From Methylococcales bacterium (lineage in GTDB: Bacteria > Pseudomonadota > Gammaproteobacteria > Methylococcales > Methylomonadaceae), in the NCBI GenBank assembly GCA_030949405.1, contig JAUZSN010000002.1, forward strand, positions 2,590,553 through 2,654,552: a DNA stretch of 64,000 nt, in the 5' to 3' direction. The translations under genes were made by a program, and so were the position numbers. The notes under the pieces are model-generated. The model was not told where the DNA came from. It did not search any database and saw only the letters and a list, made by a program, of their open reading frames with translations. Each line of letters opens with the position of its first letter. The stretch's first letter is position 1. Shown here one piece after another: positions 35,955 to 47,534 of the stretch.

Positions 35955-36776
35955 TTATGATTCCTTTTTTTCAGGCACAGTCTCATCTGTTTTTTCAGGC
36001 ACAATCTCAGGTTCAGGCTCATCTGTTTTTTCAGAAACAACGTCAACGACTGGGGTCTCATCCGCTTTAACACTCTCAGTCTTGCCAACATTAGTTGCCC
36101 CACCCGCTCTAAGTTTAGCCTCAGCTTTTGCTTTTTTCTTTTCAGCCGCCGCATTTTCAATCGCCGCTTGTTCAACTTTTATACCTTCCATAAATTCAAG
36201 AAACCAAGGCGTTTCGATGACATTTTTCATATCAGGGTCATTTAAAATATCGGCTTCATCGGGTAGATGAGCATATTCTTTCGCCTCTTTTAAAGAGGCA
36301 AGACAGGCTTCATGATTATTTTCAATACTATAAAGACACGCGAAATTAAAAGCACCGCTCCCTTTTTGAATGGTCCCTGCCTGCTTAAAACAGGCTTTAG
36401 CACGGTGATATAAAAGATCATCAGCGGCTGCCCCTTTAATACGAGCAATGTCCATATAAGCAACGCCCCCTTCAACGGCTGCCCCTAAATAATAAGGCTC
36501 GACCGTTAAACAAAAACTGTATTTATTAATCGCTTCCTCATAAAGCTCAATGGCTTGTTGTCCCTCTTTCGTTTTAGCTTGGTTTAATAACCCAAACCCC
36601 CAGTTATATAAGGCATCGGCCAACATTAAATTATCGCTAAGGACAAATTCAAAGCCCTCATAAGCACTTTTATAAAGTTGCTCAGCTTTACCCTTTTGGG
36701 CTTTTCGCGCCTTGCCAATTTGATTGGTTGCAGCACTTAGGGTCGTTTTTTTCTTAATAGCGGTAAAAAGTGACAT
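35955..36776 (-). CDS. TPR-like repeat protein with acidic/Pro-Glu-Lys tail
   Basis: A 273-residue soluble protein. From about 30 to 185 it is a helical repeat of the TPR kind (ADALYNWGFGLLNQA, QAIELYEEAINKYSFCL, AFNFACLYSI). Residues 205-225 are Ala/Lys-rich; the tail (about 235-273) is low complexity with three KTDE units. No signal peptide. It is probably a protein-interaction scaffold of unknown partner. Divergent from the DUF2288 gene. Confidence 0.8.
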   Translation of the reverse strand: MSLFTAIKKKTTLSAATNQIGKARKAQKGKAEQLYKSAYEGFEFVLSDNLMLADALYNWGFGLLNQAKTKEGQQAIELYEEAINKYSFCLTVEPYYLGAAVEGGVAYMDIARIKGAAADDLLYHRAKACFKQAGTIQKGSGAFNFACLYSIENNHEACLASLKEAKEYAHLPDEADILNDPDMKNVIETPWFLEFMEGIKVEQAAIENAAAEKKKAKAEAKLRAGGATNVGKTESVKADETPVVDVVSEKTDEPEPEIVPEKTDETVPEKKES

Positions 36777-36874
36777 AAATATTTTTCTCTTTTCTAGTGA
36801 TTAAGGGGTTAATTATTATAAAATAACCCCTTATTTTTACAGTATCTTCCCAATAAAGCTATTAGAATTTTTTT

Positions 36875-37177
36875 ATGACTCAAACAGATGATTTAATAAC
36901 CCGAAAAAAATTAAATTTAGAGACTTCTCGAATGCCTTGGCAGGAATTACAACGTTTTTTTGCAAAGGGCGACGCTATCTTTGTTAGCTCAGATTTAGAT
37001 TTAGTTGACGTGGCTTACCAGTTTTCACAAGATAATAAAACGCAGGTTAATACATGGATGATTAATCACAAAATTGGCAAGGTAACCGAGTCTCAAGCGC
37101 AGCAATGGATAAATAAGGACAGTTTAGTCTGGGCGGTTGTTATTAAGCCGTGGGTTCTCGTACAGGATAAAAATTAA
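36875..37177 (+). CDS. DUF2288 family protein
   Basis: A 100-residue protein matching the DUF2288 pattern: an N-terminal LNLETSRMPWQELQRFFAKG, VDVAYQFSQDN and a terminal LVWAVVIKPWVLVQ. Function unknown. Its stop is one base before the start of the aspartic protease gene, so the pair is co-transcribed. Confidence 0.85.
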   Translation: MTQTDDLITRKKLNLETSRMPWQELQRFFAKGDAIFVSSDLDLVDVAYQFSQDNKTQVNTWMINHKIGKVTESQAQQWINKDSLVWAVVIKPWVLVQDKN

Positions 37178-37178
37178 G

Positions 37179-37685
37179 ATGAGCCAAAAAATAGGGCAAG
37201 GGATGATTTATTTAGCTTGGTTTTTATTGTTAGCCTTATTAACTCTAGCGGCCAATACTTTATTAGAAAAACAAAATAATCCAAACCAAAATTTAGCCAG
37301 TGATGCCCTTAATAACCGCATGGCAGAAGTCATCTTAGAACAAAACCGCCAGGGTCATTATGTAGCAACAGGACGCATTAATACGAATAAAGTTACTTTT
37401 TTACTGGATACTGGAGCAACTCAGATAAGTATCCCTGAAAAAATTGCTGATCAGTTGCACTTAAAAAAAGGTTATCCCCTGCAAGTAATGACTGCAAATG
37501 GTTCAATCACGGTTTATTCAACTGATTTAAAGCAGGTGAGTTTAGGTTCAATTACCTTAAATAACCTCAAAGCACATATTAATCCCTATATGAACGGGGA
37601 TGAAATTTTATTAGGAATGAATTTTATGAGGCATTTAGAAATTATTCAGCGAAATCAGCAATTATCACTTCGACATTACAATTAA
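37179..37685 (+). CDS. Membrane-anchored retropepsin-like aspartic protease (TIGR02281-like)
   Basis: A 168-residue protein with one N-terminal helix (about 9-27) and a periplasmic retropepsin-like domain: FLLDTGATQISIP supplies the DTG active site, and the later ILLGMNFMRHLEI the family's closing motif. Acts as a dimer in this clan. ATG 37179 was chosen, directly after the DUF2288 stop; the ATG at 37137 lies inside that gene. Substrate unknown. Confidence 0.87.
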   Translation: MSQKIGQGMIYLAWFLLLALLTLAANTLLEKQNNPNQNLASDALNNRMAEVILEQNRQGHYVATGRINTNKVTFLLDTGATQISIPEKIADQLHLKKGYPLQVMTANGSITVYSTDLKQVSLGSITLNNLKAHINPYMNGDEILLGMNFMRHLEIIQRNQQLSLRHYN

Positions 37686-37700
37686 AGTAATCTAACCGCG

Positions 37701-37730
37701 ATTCAAGCTATCATTATTTATAGCTTGAAT
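37701..37730. terminator. Hairpin between convergent genes, possible bidirectional terminator
   Basis: ATTCAAGCTAT and ATAGCTTGAAT form a perfect 11-bp stem with an 8-base loop, 16 bp after the protease stop. There is no clear T-run, so the call is moderate. Confidence 0.5.
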
Positions 37731-37778
37731 TCACGTTCTTTCCTTGAGCGTTATAGTTATAAGAACTTAGCCGATGGC

Positions 37779-38711
37779 TTACGCAGTTTTTAGTTTAACT
37801 TTATAAACAATATAGCCTAAACAACCTGCCATCAAAAAACCAAGGAGATAAAAAATAGTATTTGTAGACTCAACTGACTCATTAACATCGGGAAACTTAA
37901 ATTTAGTTAAAACGCCTAAACCCGAATCCTGAACATCAATTGTAATCGAACGAGCCTTTAATTGACGCATTTGAACTTCACCATCATCAAAGGATTTATA
38001 GTTTCTTGATTTTAGCGTCACAAAATTTGGGTAAAGCGGAGTCGATGAAAACTGTGCCTGAGTCCCTATAGCCTCGGCAATTTCTTTTTCAATTACTTTT
38101 GTTGATTTATTGACTGTTTTAATTTCGATCGGTGGATTATTATCCAGCGTTATACGAATGATTCCTCCTGCCGCCCCTTTATTATTAGAACGTGAAAAAT
38201 TATCAATATACTCAACCGCTGCTGAATAAACAATATCGATGGCAACATCAATGGAAGTGGTATTAAAATCGCCATTAGGAATATCATAATGGAGTTTTTG
38301 ATTGCTATAATCGCGTGTCGTCACATAAGCTAAATCAAACCCCGCTCGATTACTCACTAAATAGGTTGGTTCTCCCTCAATAAAGCGAGCAATGGCTCCA
38401 CGCGCATGGGGCGCATCATAGTTTATTCCCGCGTTAAGCGATTTTGCTGCTTTTTTAGCCAACGTAATTGCAGAAGTCGGGTTTCTTGACGTAAAGCCAT
38501 TAATAAAAACTAGACCATTGGCTCGATGTTTTGTATCGCCCCCTTTTCGCCAAGAAACTAACGTTGAAAAGGCAGTATCCCCTTTTCTTTTTGATAAACC
38601 CGTTTCTATACGAAGTTGATTTTGTTCTGCGGGTAAAGCAAAAACAAAATTTGAGAAAATAATCGCGCTAGCAAATAAGCCCGTTAATTTTAAAAATTTA
38701 TTTTTTATCAT
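37779..38711 (-). CDS. Exported protein with C-terminal membrane anchor, unknown function
   Basis: A 310-residue protein: signal peptide (about 1-25), a large extracytoplasmic body, and a C-terminal helix (about 285-304, FYLLGFLMAGCLGYIVYKV) followed by Lys-rich residues, giving a type I membrane topology. The body contains the curious stretch GLVFINGFTSRNP and LNAGINYDAPHARGAIARF but no family I can name. Its promoter lies just beside the MITE at 38747. Predicted periplasmic. Confidence 0.7.
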   Translation of the reverse strand: MIKNKFLKLTGLFASAIIFSNFVFALPAEQNQLRIETGLSKRKGDTAFSTLVSWRKGGDTKHRANGLVFINGFTSRNPTSAITLAKKAAKSLNAGINYDAPHARGAIARFIEGEPTYLVSNRAGFDLAYVTTRDYSNQKLHYDIPNGDFNTTSIDVAIDIVYSAAVEYIDNFSRSNNKGAAGGIIRITLDNNPPIEIKTVNKSTKVIEKEIAEAIGTQAQFSSTPLYPNFVTLKSRNYKSFDDGEVQMRQLKARSITIDVQDSGLGVLTKFKFPDVNESVESTNTIFYLLGFLMAGCLGYIVYKVKLKTA

Positions 38712-38746
38712 TATCTATATCCTAAGAAATATCCATTCCACATTAC

Positions 38747-38894
38747 GGCATCCTTCATTTTTCGGTTTACAGTTTAAATCGGTGTCCAATAGTTTTAGCA
38801 GTTGGCAAGTCACGAAAATAGCTAAAGCTATTTTACTCCCCACTATTTTTTAAGAATAAAGTGTAAACTACTTTTAAGCTAAATGAAGGATGCC
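38747..38894. mobile_element. MITE, 148 bp, with 14-bp inverted ends and 8-bp target duplication
   Basis: GGCATCCTTCATTT at 38747-38760 is exactly inverted at 38881-38894, and similarity continues inward (GTTTACA-type blocks). CACATTAC is directly repeated outside both ends (38739-38746 and 38895-38902), a clean 8-bp target duplication. The interior has another palindrome (AAAATAGCT/AGCTATTTT) and no gene. This is a non-autonomous transposon; the mobilising transposase is not in the window. Confidence 0.88.
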
Positions 38895-38960
38895 CACATT
38901 ACCATACAATAATATCAATTTGGAATTCATATAAACATTTTCATTCTAACAATCACAAAA

Positions 38961-38992
38961 AAGCCCGATAGTGACCACTCACTATCGGGCTT
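38961..38992 (-). terminator. Strong rho-independent terminator of the atp operon
   Basis: AAGCCCGATAGTGA and its inverse form a perfect 14-bp stem with a 4-base loop, followed on the minus strand by TTTTTT. It lies 25 bp after the atpC stop. Confidence 0.95.
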
Positions 38993-39016
38993 CAAAATAA
39001 TTATTACTGAAAATAA

Positions 39017-39442
39017 TTACTGGCCAAGCTTTCTTAACCTATCCAAGGATTTTAATTGTTCCATCGCCTCTGCTAATTGCGCGGAAGCGGTTGAATAACT
39101 AATTGTTCCCGTTTGATCTGCTAATGCATCTTCAGCTTTTTTTTTTGCATCTAATGCGGCTGCTTCATCAATATCTTTCGCTCTAATCGCATCATCGGCC
39201 AAAATAGTCACAATATGAGGTTGAACTTCCAACATTCCCCCAGAAATATAAAAGGGTTGCGTTTCTTTATCGTTAATTTTAACCCGAACTTCACCCGGTC
39301 TTAATTTAGTAATTAAAGGCGCGTGACGTGGAGCAATTCCTAATTCCCCCATTTCAGCAGGGGCAAAAACCATTTCCGCAAGACCTGAAAAAACTTCTTG
39401 TCCTACGCTCACAATATCAACATGAATAGTCATTGTCATCAT
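39017..39442 (-). CDS. atpC: ATP synthase epsilon subunit
   Basis: A 141-residue epsilon subunit: N-terminal beta-sandwich (IHVDIVSVGQEVFSGLAEMVFAPAEMGELGIAPRHAPL) and C-terminal helical pair (AALDAKKKAEDAL ... LDRLRK). It couples the rotor to the catalytic F1 head and can inhibit hydrolysis. Three ATG codons stand near the start (39442, 39439, 39433); the first is given. Last gene of the operon. Confidence 0.97.
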   Translation of the reverse strand: MMTMTIHVDIVSVGQEVFSGLAEMVFAPAEMGELGIAPRHAPLITKLRPGEVRVKINDKETQPFYISGGMLEVQPHIVTILADDAIRAKDIDEAAALDAKKKAEDALADQTGTISYSTASAQLAEAMEQLKSLDRLRKLGQ

Positions 39443-39523
39443 ATTTACCTATAAGGTTGTTAAAAGTAGATAAATCAACAATTGAGATGTCTAGTCTCTA
39501 TCCTCTATTATCTACCTTTTAAA

Positions 39524-40933
<1,410 letters not shown>

Positions 40934-40959
40934 TTAAATTCTTCATAAGTGATTCGCGT

Positions 40960-41826
40960 TTAAACGGCTGCGGCTCCTGCAACAATTTCCGAAATTTCTT
41001 GCGTAATCGCGGCTTGTCGTGCTTTATTATAAACCAGTTGCAACTCATCAATAAGCGTACCTGCATTATCAGAAGCACTTTTCATTGCTACCATTCTTGC
41101 AGCTTGCTCACAGGCATTATTTTCAACTAAACCTTGATAAATAACGGATTCAATATAACGTGTCAATAAACTATCCAGCACTTCTTTGGCATCAGGCTCA
41201 TAGATATAATCCCAATGGCCTTTTAATTCTTCATCAATGTCACTCGCGACAATGGGAAGAATTTTTTCAAGTACTGGATTTTGGGTCATGGTGTTAACAA
41301 ACTCATTACTGACGACATAAAGCGCATCAATCGCTTGTTTATCATAATTATCCAGCATGATTTTAATCACCCCGACAATATCCTCTAAACTGGGACTATC
41401 GCCCAATTTAGCCGCTTGACCCAATAACTGACACTCGTTCAATCGCCCCATAAAAGCGGCGCCTTTTGAGCCAATCGTACAAACATCAACGTCAATATCT
41501 GCCTCGTCCCATTGTTTAAACTGGCTAACGACTTTTCTAAATAAATTAGAGTTTAAGCCACCACATAAACCTCTATCAGAACTAATGACAATTACACCAA
41601 TCCGTTTAGTTTCACGCTCAACTAAATAAGAATGCTTATATTCTGGATTCGCATGAGCCAAATGTTTAATAATTTGGCTAATCTTTTTTGCATACGGACG
41701 AGTTGCGCGCATTTTAGCTTGCGTTTTACGCATTTTACTCGCGGCAACCATTTCCATTGCGCGGGTGATTTTTTGAGTATTTTTAATACTACTAATCTTG
41801 GTGCGTATTTCTCTACCAACAGCCAT
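40960..41826 (-). CDS. atpG: ATP synthase gamma subunit
   Basis: A 288-residue rotor shaft of F1. The N-terminal helix [31 protein letters not shown] and C-terminal helix [18 protein letters not shown] form the coiled coil inside the alpha/beta ring; [11 protein letters not shown] is the Rossmann-like domain signature. 11 bp after atpA. Confidence 0.99.
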   Translation of the reverse strand: MAVGREIRTKISSIKNTQKITRAMEMVAASKMRKTQAKMRATRPYAKKISQIIKHLAHANPEYKHSYLVERETKRIGVIVISSDRGLCGGLNSNLFRKVVSQFKQWDEADIDVDVCTIGSKGAAFMGRLNECQLLGQAAKLGDSPSLEDIVGVIKIMLDNYDKQAIDALYVVSNEFVNTMTQNPVLEKILPIVASDIDEELKGHWDYIYEPDAKEVLDSLLTRYIESVIYQGLVENNACEQAARMVAMKSASDNAGTLIDELQLVYNKARQAAITQEISEIVAGAAAV

Positions 41827-41837
41827 TTGACAACCCT

Positions 41838-43394
41838 TTACCAGCTATGTGTTTTAGTGAAAGTCTCAATCGCAGAACTTAAGCCTTGTTTTATGTCATC
41901 ATTAAAATCATCTGTGCTATTGATGGTATCCATTAATTCAGCTTGATCGCTACCCATATAATCTTGTAACGCTGATTCAAAGTCACGCACTTTATTAACC
42001 TCAATATCATCAAGAAAGCCTTCGTTAGCGGCAAATAATGAAACCGCCATTTGTGCAACTGACATCGGTGAATATTGATTTTGCTTCATTAATTCAGTCA
42101 CACGTTGACCCCGTTCAATTTGCTTGCGCGTGCTTTCGTCTAAATCGGAAGCAAACTGGGCAAAGGCCGCTAATTCACGATACTGGGCTAAATCTAAACG
42201 AATCCCGCCGCCTAATTTTTTAATAATCTTAGTTTGGGCAGCCCCTCCTACACGCGATACAGATAATCCCGCATTCACCGCAGGACGAATCCCTGAATTG
42301 AATAAGTCCGTTTCTAAGAAAATTTGTCCATCCGTAATCGAAATTACGTTCGTTGGAACAAAAGCCGACACATCGCCTGCTTGGGTTTCAATAATCGGTA
42401 ACGCAGTTAATGACCCTGTTTTACCTTTTACTTTCCCATTAGTCAGTTTTTCAACTTCTTTCGCATTAATACGTGCCGCACGTTCTAATAACCGTGAATG
42501 TAAATAGAAAACATCCCCAGGATAAGCTTCACGACCTGGTGGACGACGAAGTAATAAAGAGACCTGACGATACGCCCATGCTTGTTTGGTTAAATCATCA
42601 TAGATAATAAGCGCATCTTCGCCTTTATCTCTGAAATATTCACCCATAGAACACCCTGTGTAAGGGGCTACAAACTGGAGGGCCGCTGATTCAGACGCTG
42701 AGGCTGCAACAATAATCGTATGATCCATTGCGCCATGTTCTTCTAATTTGCGAACCACATTGGCAATAGAGGAGCGTTTTTGGCCAATCGCCACATAGAT
42801 ACATTTTATCCCTGTGCCTTTTTGGTTGATAATCGCATCAACTGCAATTGCTGTTTTACCAGTCTGGCGATCACCAATAATTAGCTCACGTTGTCCGCGA
42901 CCAACAGGAATCATGGAGTCAATTGATTTTAAACCTATTTGAACAGGCTCATCAACCGATTGACGCGCAATAACGCCTGGGGCAATTTTTTCAACAGGCG
43001 AGGTTTCCGTAGTTTTAATCGCACCTTTGCCATCAATGGGCTGACCTAGCGCATCAACAACACGTCCTAACAACGCTTCACCAACAGGGACTTCTAAGAT
43101 GTTACCCGTACATTTTACGGTATCACCTTCAGAGATATGTTCATAAGAGCCTAAGATCACAGCACCCACTGAGTCACGCTCAAGGTTTAATGCCATACCG
43201 TAGGTAGCCATACCATCGGGGTTTGGAGGAAATTCTAGCATTTCGCCCTGCATTGCTTTTGATAGCCCATGGATTCTAACGATACCGTCTGTCACACTGA
43301 CAACCGTACCTTCCGTATGCGCTTCTACACTCAGGTCGAAATTTTCGATCTTTTCTTTTATCAGATCACTTATTTCAGATGGGTTTAATTGCAT
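41838..43394 (-). CDS. atpA: ATP synthase alpha subunit
   Basis: A 518-residue non-catalytic nucleotide-binding subunit of F1. Walker [11 protein letters not shown] (about 174) and the arginine-finger region [13 protein letters not shown] are intact. I chose ATG 43394 (MQLNPSEIS), which matches the family start; the frame stays open to an ATG at 43463 but that would overlap atpH. Confidence 0.98.
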   Translation of the reverse strand: MQLNPSEISDLIKEKIENFDLSVEAHTEGTVVSVTDGIVRIHGLSKAMQGEMLEFPPNPDGMATYGMALNLERDSVGAVILGSYEHISEGDTVKCTGNILEVPVGEALLGRVVDALGQPIDGKGAIKTTETSPVEKIAPGVIARQSVDEPVQIGLKSIDSMIPVGRGQRELIIGDRQTGKTAIAVDAIINQKGTGIKCIYVAIGQKRSSIANVVRKLEEHGAMDHTIIVAASASESAALQFVAPYTGCSMGEYFRDKGEDALIIYDDLTKQAWAYRQVSLLLRRPPGREAYPGDVFYLHSRLLERAARINAKEVEKLTNGKVKGKTGSLTALPIIETQAGDVSAFVPTNVISITDGQIFLETDLFNSGIRPAVNAGLSVSRVGGAAQTKIIKKLGGGIRLDLAQYRELAAFAQFASDLDESTRKQIERGQRVTELMKQNQYSPMSVAQMAVSLFAANEGFLDDIEVNKVRDFESALQDYMGSDQAELMDTINSTDDFNDDIKQGLSSAIETFTKTHSW

Positions 43395-43410
43395 TTTGTT
43401 TTTCTCACTC

Positions 43411-43944
43411 TTATTGTAGAGTTTTTTGCATGATTTGAAGTTGACTTTTAACAGAGCCGTCAATAACTAAGTCACCTGCTTTGGCGATGAATCCACCAAT
43501 TAAAGATTTATCCACTTGAATCGTCATGTGAACAATTTTATTGAGTTCTTTTTCCAGCATCGCTAAAAATTTCTTCTCATCTTCTTTGGTAAAAGCATAC
43601 GCTGCGCTAACAGCTACCTCTATATAACCTTCTTTCTCAGCTTTTTGAGCTTCGTAAAGTTTATAAATGGTGTCTGCAAGCGTTAAACGATTATTTTGAA
43701 CCAGTAACTTTAAGAAGTTTTCACTTTCTGTTGTCGTCTGCTGTTTGCAAATATCCAGTAATAAGTCGATCAATCGTTGATCGCTTACTTTTGGATTATC
43801 TATAATCGCTGCAAATTTAATATCATTAACAACAGCGGCAACAAAGGCTAAGGTCGTTGACCATTGCTCTGTCGTCTCTGTTTCTAAGGCACGTTTAAAA
43901 ACGGCTTCGGCATAAGGTCTTGCTAAGGTTGATAACTCACTCAT
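43411..43944 (-). CDS. atpH: ATP synthase delta subunit
   Basis: A 177-residue stator subunit (F1 delta / OSCP). [14 protein letters not shown] at the N terminus and the C-terminal [26 protein letters not shown] block match the family. It joins the top of F1 to the b-subunit stalk. 8 bp after atpF. Confidence 0.97.
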   Translation of the reverse strand: MSELSTLARPYAEAVFKRALETETTEQWSTTLAFVAAVVNDIKFAAIIDNPKVSDQRLIDLLLDICKQQTTTESENFLKLLVQNNRLTLADTIYKLYEAQKAEKEGYIEVAVSAAYAFTKEDEKKFLAMLEKELNKIVHMTIQVDKSLIGGFIAKAGDLVIDGSVKSQLQIMQKTLQ

Positions 43945-43952
43945 AAGTGTCT

Positions 43953-44426
43953 TTACCCTAATTGGCTCGCTACTTTAGCGATTAAGGTTTTATGTTCTGC
44001 TTTGTTGATTTCTTTTTTCAAAATCTGTTCTGCAGCACTTAAAGCTAAGGTGGCAACTTCTTGGCGCAAACCTTCTTTAACTTGTTGTATTTCCTGCTCA
44101 ATTTGTGCTTTTGCAGCTGCAATCATTCGTTCGCCTTCTTTCTTAGCGTTTTCTTTTGATTGCTCAACTACTTCATTGGCACGTTTTTGGGCAAGACCGA
44201 CAATTTCAGAAGATTGCTCTCTAGCCCCTTTTAAAACGACTAAAGCACGTTTTTCTGCCAAATCCATTCTTTCTTGGCCTTTTTCGGCGGCAGCTAATCC
44301 ATCAGCAATTTTTTTTCTACGTTCTTCTAAAGCCTCTATTAACGGCGGCCAGATATACTTCATGGTAAACCATACCAGAAGTGTAAACGTAATCATCTGT
44401 CCGATCAGAGTAGCATTGATACTCAC
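43953..44426 (-). CDS. atpF: ATP synthase b subunit
   Basis: A 157-residue peripheral-stalk subunit: one N-terminal membrane helix (about 5-25) then a long charged coiled coil (about 30-150) with many Ala, Glu and Lys. Standard length, one copy only (no b-prime gene). Confidence 0.97.
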   Translation of the reverse strand: MSINATLIGQMITFTLLVWFTMKYIWPPLIEALEERRKKIADGLAAAEKGQERMDLAEKRALVVLKGAREQSSEIVGLAQKRANEVVEQSKENAKKEGERMIAAAKAQIEQEIQQVKEGLRQEVATLALSAAEQILKKEINKAEHKTLIAKVASQLG

Positions 44427-44469
44427 GATGCGTTCCTCAATTAATTATAAAGTATGAATGATTACACTA

Positions 44470-45579
<1,110 letters not shown>

Positions 45580-45592
45580 TCACTTGAAAAAG

Positions 45593-45958
45593 TTAGTCGC
45601 GGATAATTAACGCGAACCAAAAAACTGATAAAACTGCGACATACGTTGCCAGCAGCGGTAATAATTCTATGTCTGGAAGTTGGAAAACAATCATGAACAG
45701 CATCGCTGTTAAAATTAATTTCCCTGATTCCCCCGCATAAAAAGAACGGACTATTTTTTGGGCATCTTGCCCTGTCGTTCTTGCCATTCGTAATGCGAGA
45801 TATAAATTGGGTAAGAATGCAACAATCCCCCCTAATAAGGGCGATAGCACTTTAGAATGTCCTTCTATAAGATAAAATCCTAAGCATATTACAAGAATGA
45901 CTGTAATTTGTAGCCTTAAAATTTTACTGACAGTCGAAATTTTTTTTTTCGCCGCCAT
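45593..45958 (-). CDS. atpI: ATP synthase accessory protein AtpI
   Basis: A 121-residue four-helix membrane protein, first gene of the operon, thought to help c-ring assembly and Mg2+ uptake. Features: charged N terminus (AAKKK), GGIVAFLPNLYLALRM, and AGESGKLILTAMLF. ATG 45958 was chosen for the strong AGGAGGG before it. Confidence 0.88.
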   Translation of the reverse strand: MAAKKKISTVSKILRLQITVILVICLGFYLIEGHSKVLSPLLGGIVAFLPNLYLALRMARTTGQDAQKIVRSFYAGESGKLILTAMLFMIVFQLPDIELLPLLATYVAVLSVFWFALIIRD

Positions 45959-45984
45959 ATCTTCCCTCCTTTGCACAGCGAGGA

Positions 45985-46013
45985 ATTATAGCGACCAGAG
46001 GGGATTAAATCAA
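45985..46013 (-). promoter_or_regulatory. Sigma-70-type promoter of the atp operon
   Basis: On the minus strand TTGATT (complement of 46008-46013) and TATAAT (complement of 45985-45990) are separated by exactly 17 bp, and the -10 box lies about 30 bp before the atpI start. A small palindrome CACTGA-T-TCAGTG at 46021-46033 just upstream of the -35 box could be a regulator site. Confidence 0.8.
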
Positions 46014-46083
46014 CTGTTTTCACTGATTCAGTGATTAAGTTTAATCCATAAAACCCAGTAATTTCCCCTTAAACAAAAGAATC

Positions 46084-46749
46084 TTAATTAAAAACAATCT
46101 GTTCAGCTAATAACCTAAAATCAGATTCTTTAGAATAAGGTAATACCCCTAACAAAGGTATATCAACGCCCTGCTGTATTGTTTCTATATTTTCCTTTAT
46201 TTTTAACATTTCAGGATCAATACACATCGCCAACCAACCCGCACAAACAACCCCACTTGCTTTCATGGCCTGATAGGTTAAAAGCGCGTGATTAATACAG
46301 CCTAAACGAATCCCTACCACTAAAATAACAGGTAATTGAAGTGTTATAGCAAGAGTTTCAACCGTATCTCCCTGCTTATTTAAAGGAACTAACCAGCCCC
46401 CTACCCCTTCAACCAAGATAATATCAACGTGTGATTTCAACAATTGAAAGTCATTATCAATTTTGTCCAAACTAATCACCGTGTCACCCGCCGCCAAATG
46501 AGGTGACACAGGCTCTAAAAAACTATAGCAATTAATCTGTGAATAATCCACACTCATAGATGCTTGTTGTTGGAGTAACAAGGCATCATCATTCCTTAAA
46601 AACCCCTCAATGACCTCACAACCTGATGCAATAGGCTTCATTGCAATAACAGAGTGATTACGCGCTTTAAAATAGTGCATTAACGCGACAGTCGCCCATG
46701 TTTTTCCAACGCTGGTATCGGTTCCTGTGATAAAAAAACCTTGTTTCAT
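46084..46749 (-). CDS. bioD: Dethiobiotin synthase
   Basis: A 221-residue ATP-dependent enzyme that closes the ureido ring of dethiobiotin in biotin synthesis. P-loop GTDTSVGKTWA (about 8-18), KPIASGCE, and VEGVGGWLVPL are the family motifs. The other bio genes are not in the window; it follows tusC on the same strand. Confidence 0.95.
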   Translation of the reverse strand: MKQGFFITGTDTSVGKTWATVALMHYFKARNHSVIAMKPIASGCEVIEGFLRNDDALLLQQQASMSVDYSQINCYSFLEPVSPHLAAGDTVISLDKIDNDFQLLKSHVDIILVEGVGGWLVPLNKQGDTVETLAITLQLPVILVVGIRLGCINHALLTYQAMKASGVVCAGWLAMCIDPEMLKIKENIETIQQGVDIPLLGVLPYSKESDFRLLAEQIVFN

Positions 46750-46772
46750 AGTGATCCTTTCAGTTCAACAGT

Positions 46773-47129
46773 TTAGGCCGTAAAGACGACATCATAATTT
46801 TTCATTAAATGAGCTATTTCACCACGAGGCAACACCTTCACGGGCAACAATAAATCCTCAGTTTTCAATCCATAATCGTCTAATGATTCTATTTCAGTAT
46901 AAATTTCATTTACATCATAAATCTCAAGTGCTTTAAAAATCAGCCCTGTTTCTTTATAGCCATATTTTTCGGCCTGCTGATTATTTTTTAATTGAAAAAC
47001 AGCGTCATCCAGTAATAATAAACTAACCTGCTGATCGAAAGCCGCCGTGATTAAAATAATATCTAACATTTCCTGTACAGAGTTCCCTTGATGAGCGGCC
47101 TGTCGAAGTACAAATAAATATTTTTTCAT
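46773..47129 (-). CDS. tusC: Sulfur-relay protein TusC (DsrF-like)
   Basis: A 118-residue DsrE/F-fold protein (FVLRQAAHQGNSVQEMLDIIL). TusBCD carries sulfur from TusA to TusE for tRNA 2-thiouridine. It starts 3 bp after tusD; tusB is not found after it, bioD follows instead, so the heterotrimer would be incomplete from this locus. Confidence 0.85.
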   Translation of the reverse strand: MKKYLFVLRQAAHQGNSVQEMLDIILITAAFDQQVSLLLLDDAVFQLKNNQQAEKYGYKETGLIFKALEIYDVNEIYTEIESLDDYGLKTEDLLLPVKVLPRGEIAHLMKNYDVVFTA

Positions 47130-47132
47130 TTT

Positions 47133-47522
47133 TTATCCAAACACAATAAAACGTTCGGCTTTTAACGTTGCTTCAACCAATTGACCTAGCCCTGAAATAC
47201 GAAAACCTGCAGCCAAATCATCCCCCTGTTTTTGTTGTTTTACCGCTTCATCTTGATGCAATAAACCTCGCCGTTGTGCCGCAGAAATACAAACCACTAA
47301 ATCGACCGAATATTCCGCCGCCAACTCGCTCCATAATACCGTTAAATGGCGTTCATCATCAGGTGGACTGGCGTGATGTAACGCATGATAAATCCCCTCT
47401 TGATAAAAAAACACCCTAAACACCTCGTGCTTCATTAGGAGTGCTGTTTTTATAAATTGGTACGCATGATAGCCCGCATTGGACGCATAAGGACTGCTAT
47501 TAATTTGAATGGCATAATTCAT
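47133..47522 (-). CDS. tusD: Sulfur-relay protein TusD (DsrE-like)
   Basis: A 129-residue DsrE-fold protein. The sulfur-carrying Cys is in VDLVVCISAAQRRG (about 79), the standard TusD position, with SSPYASNAGYHAYQFIKTAL at the N terminus. It follows sufB by 12 bp and precedes tusC by 3 bp, placing Fe-S assembly and thiolation genes together. Confidence 0.9.
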   Translation of the reverse strand: MNYAIQINSSPYASNAGYHAYQFIKTALLMKHEVFRVFFYQEGIYHALHHASPPDDERHLTVLWSELAAEYSVDLVVCISAAQRRGLLHQDEAVKQQKQGDDLAAGFRISGLGQLVEATLKAERFIVFG

Positions 47523-47534
47523 CGTAACTATAGA

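Noticed and set aside
43395-43463. Longer atpA start at 43463
   Set aside because: It would overlap atpH by 53 bp; the downstream ATG gives the family N terminus.
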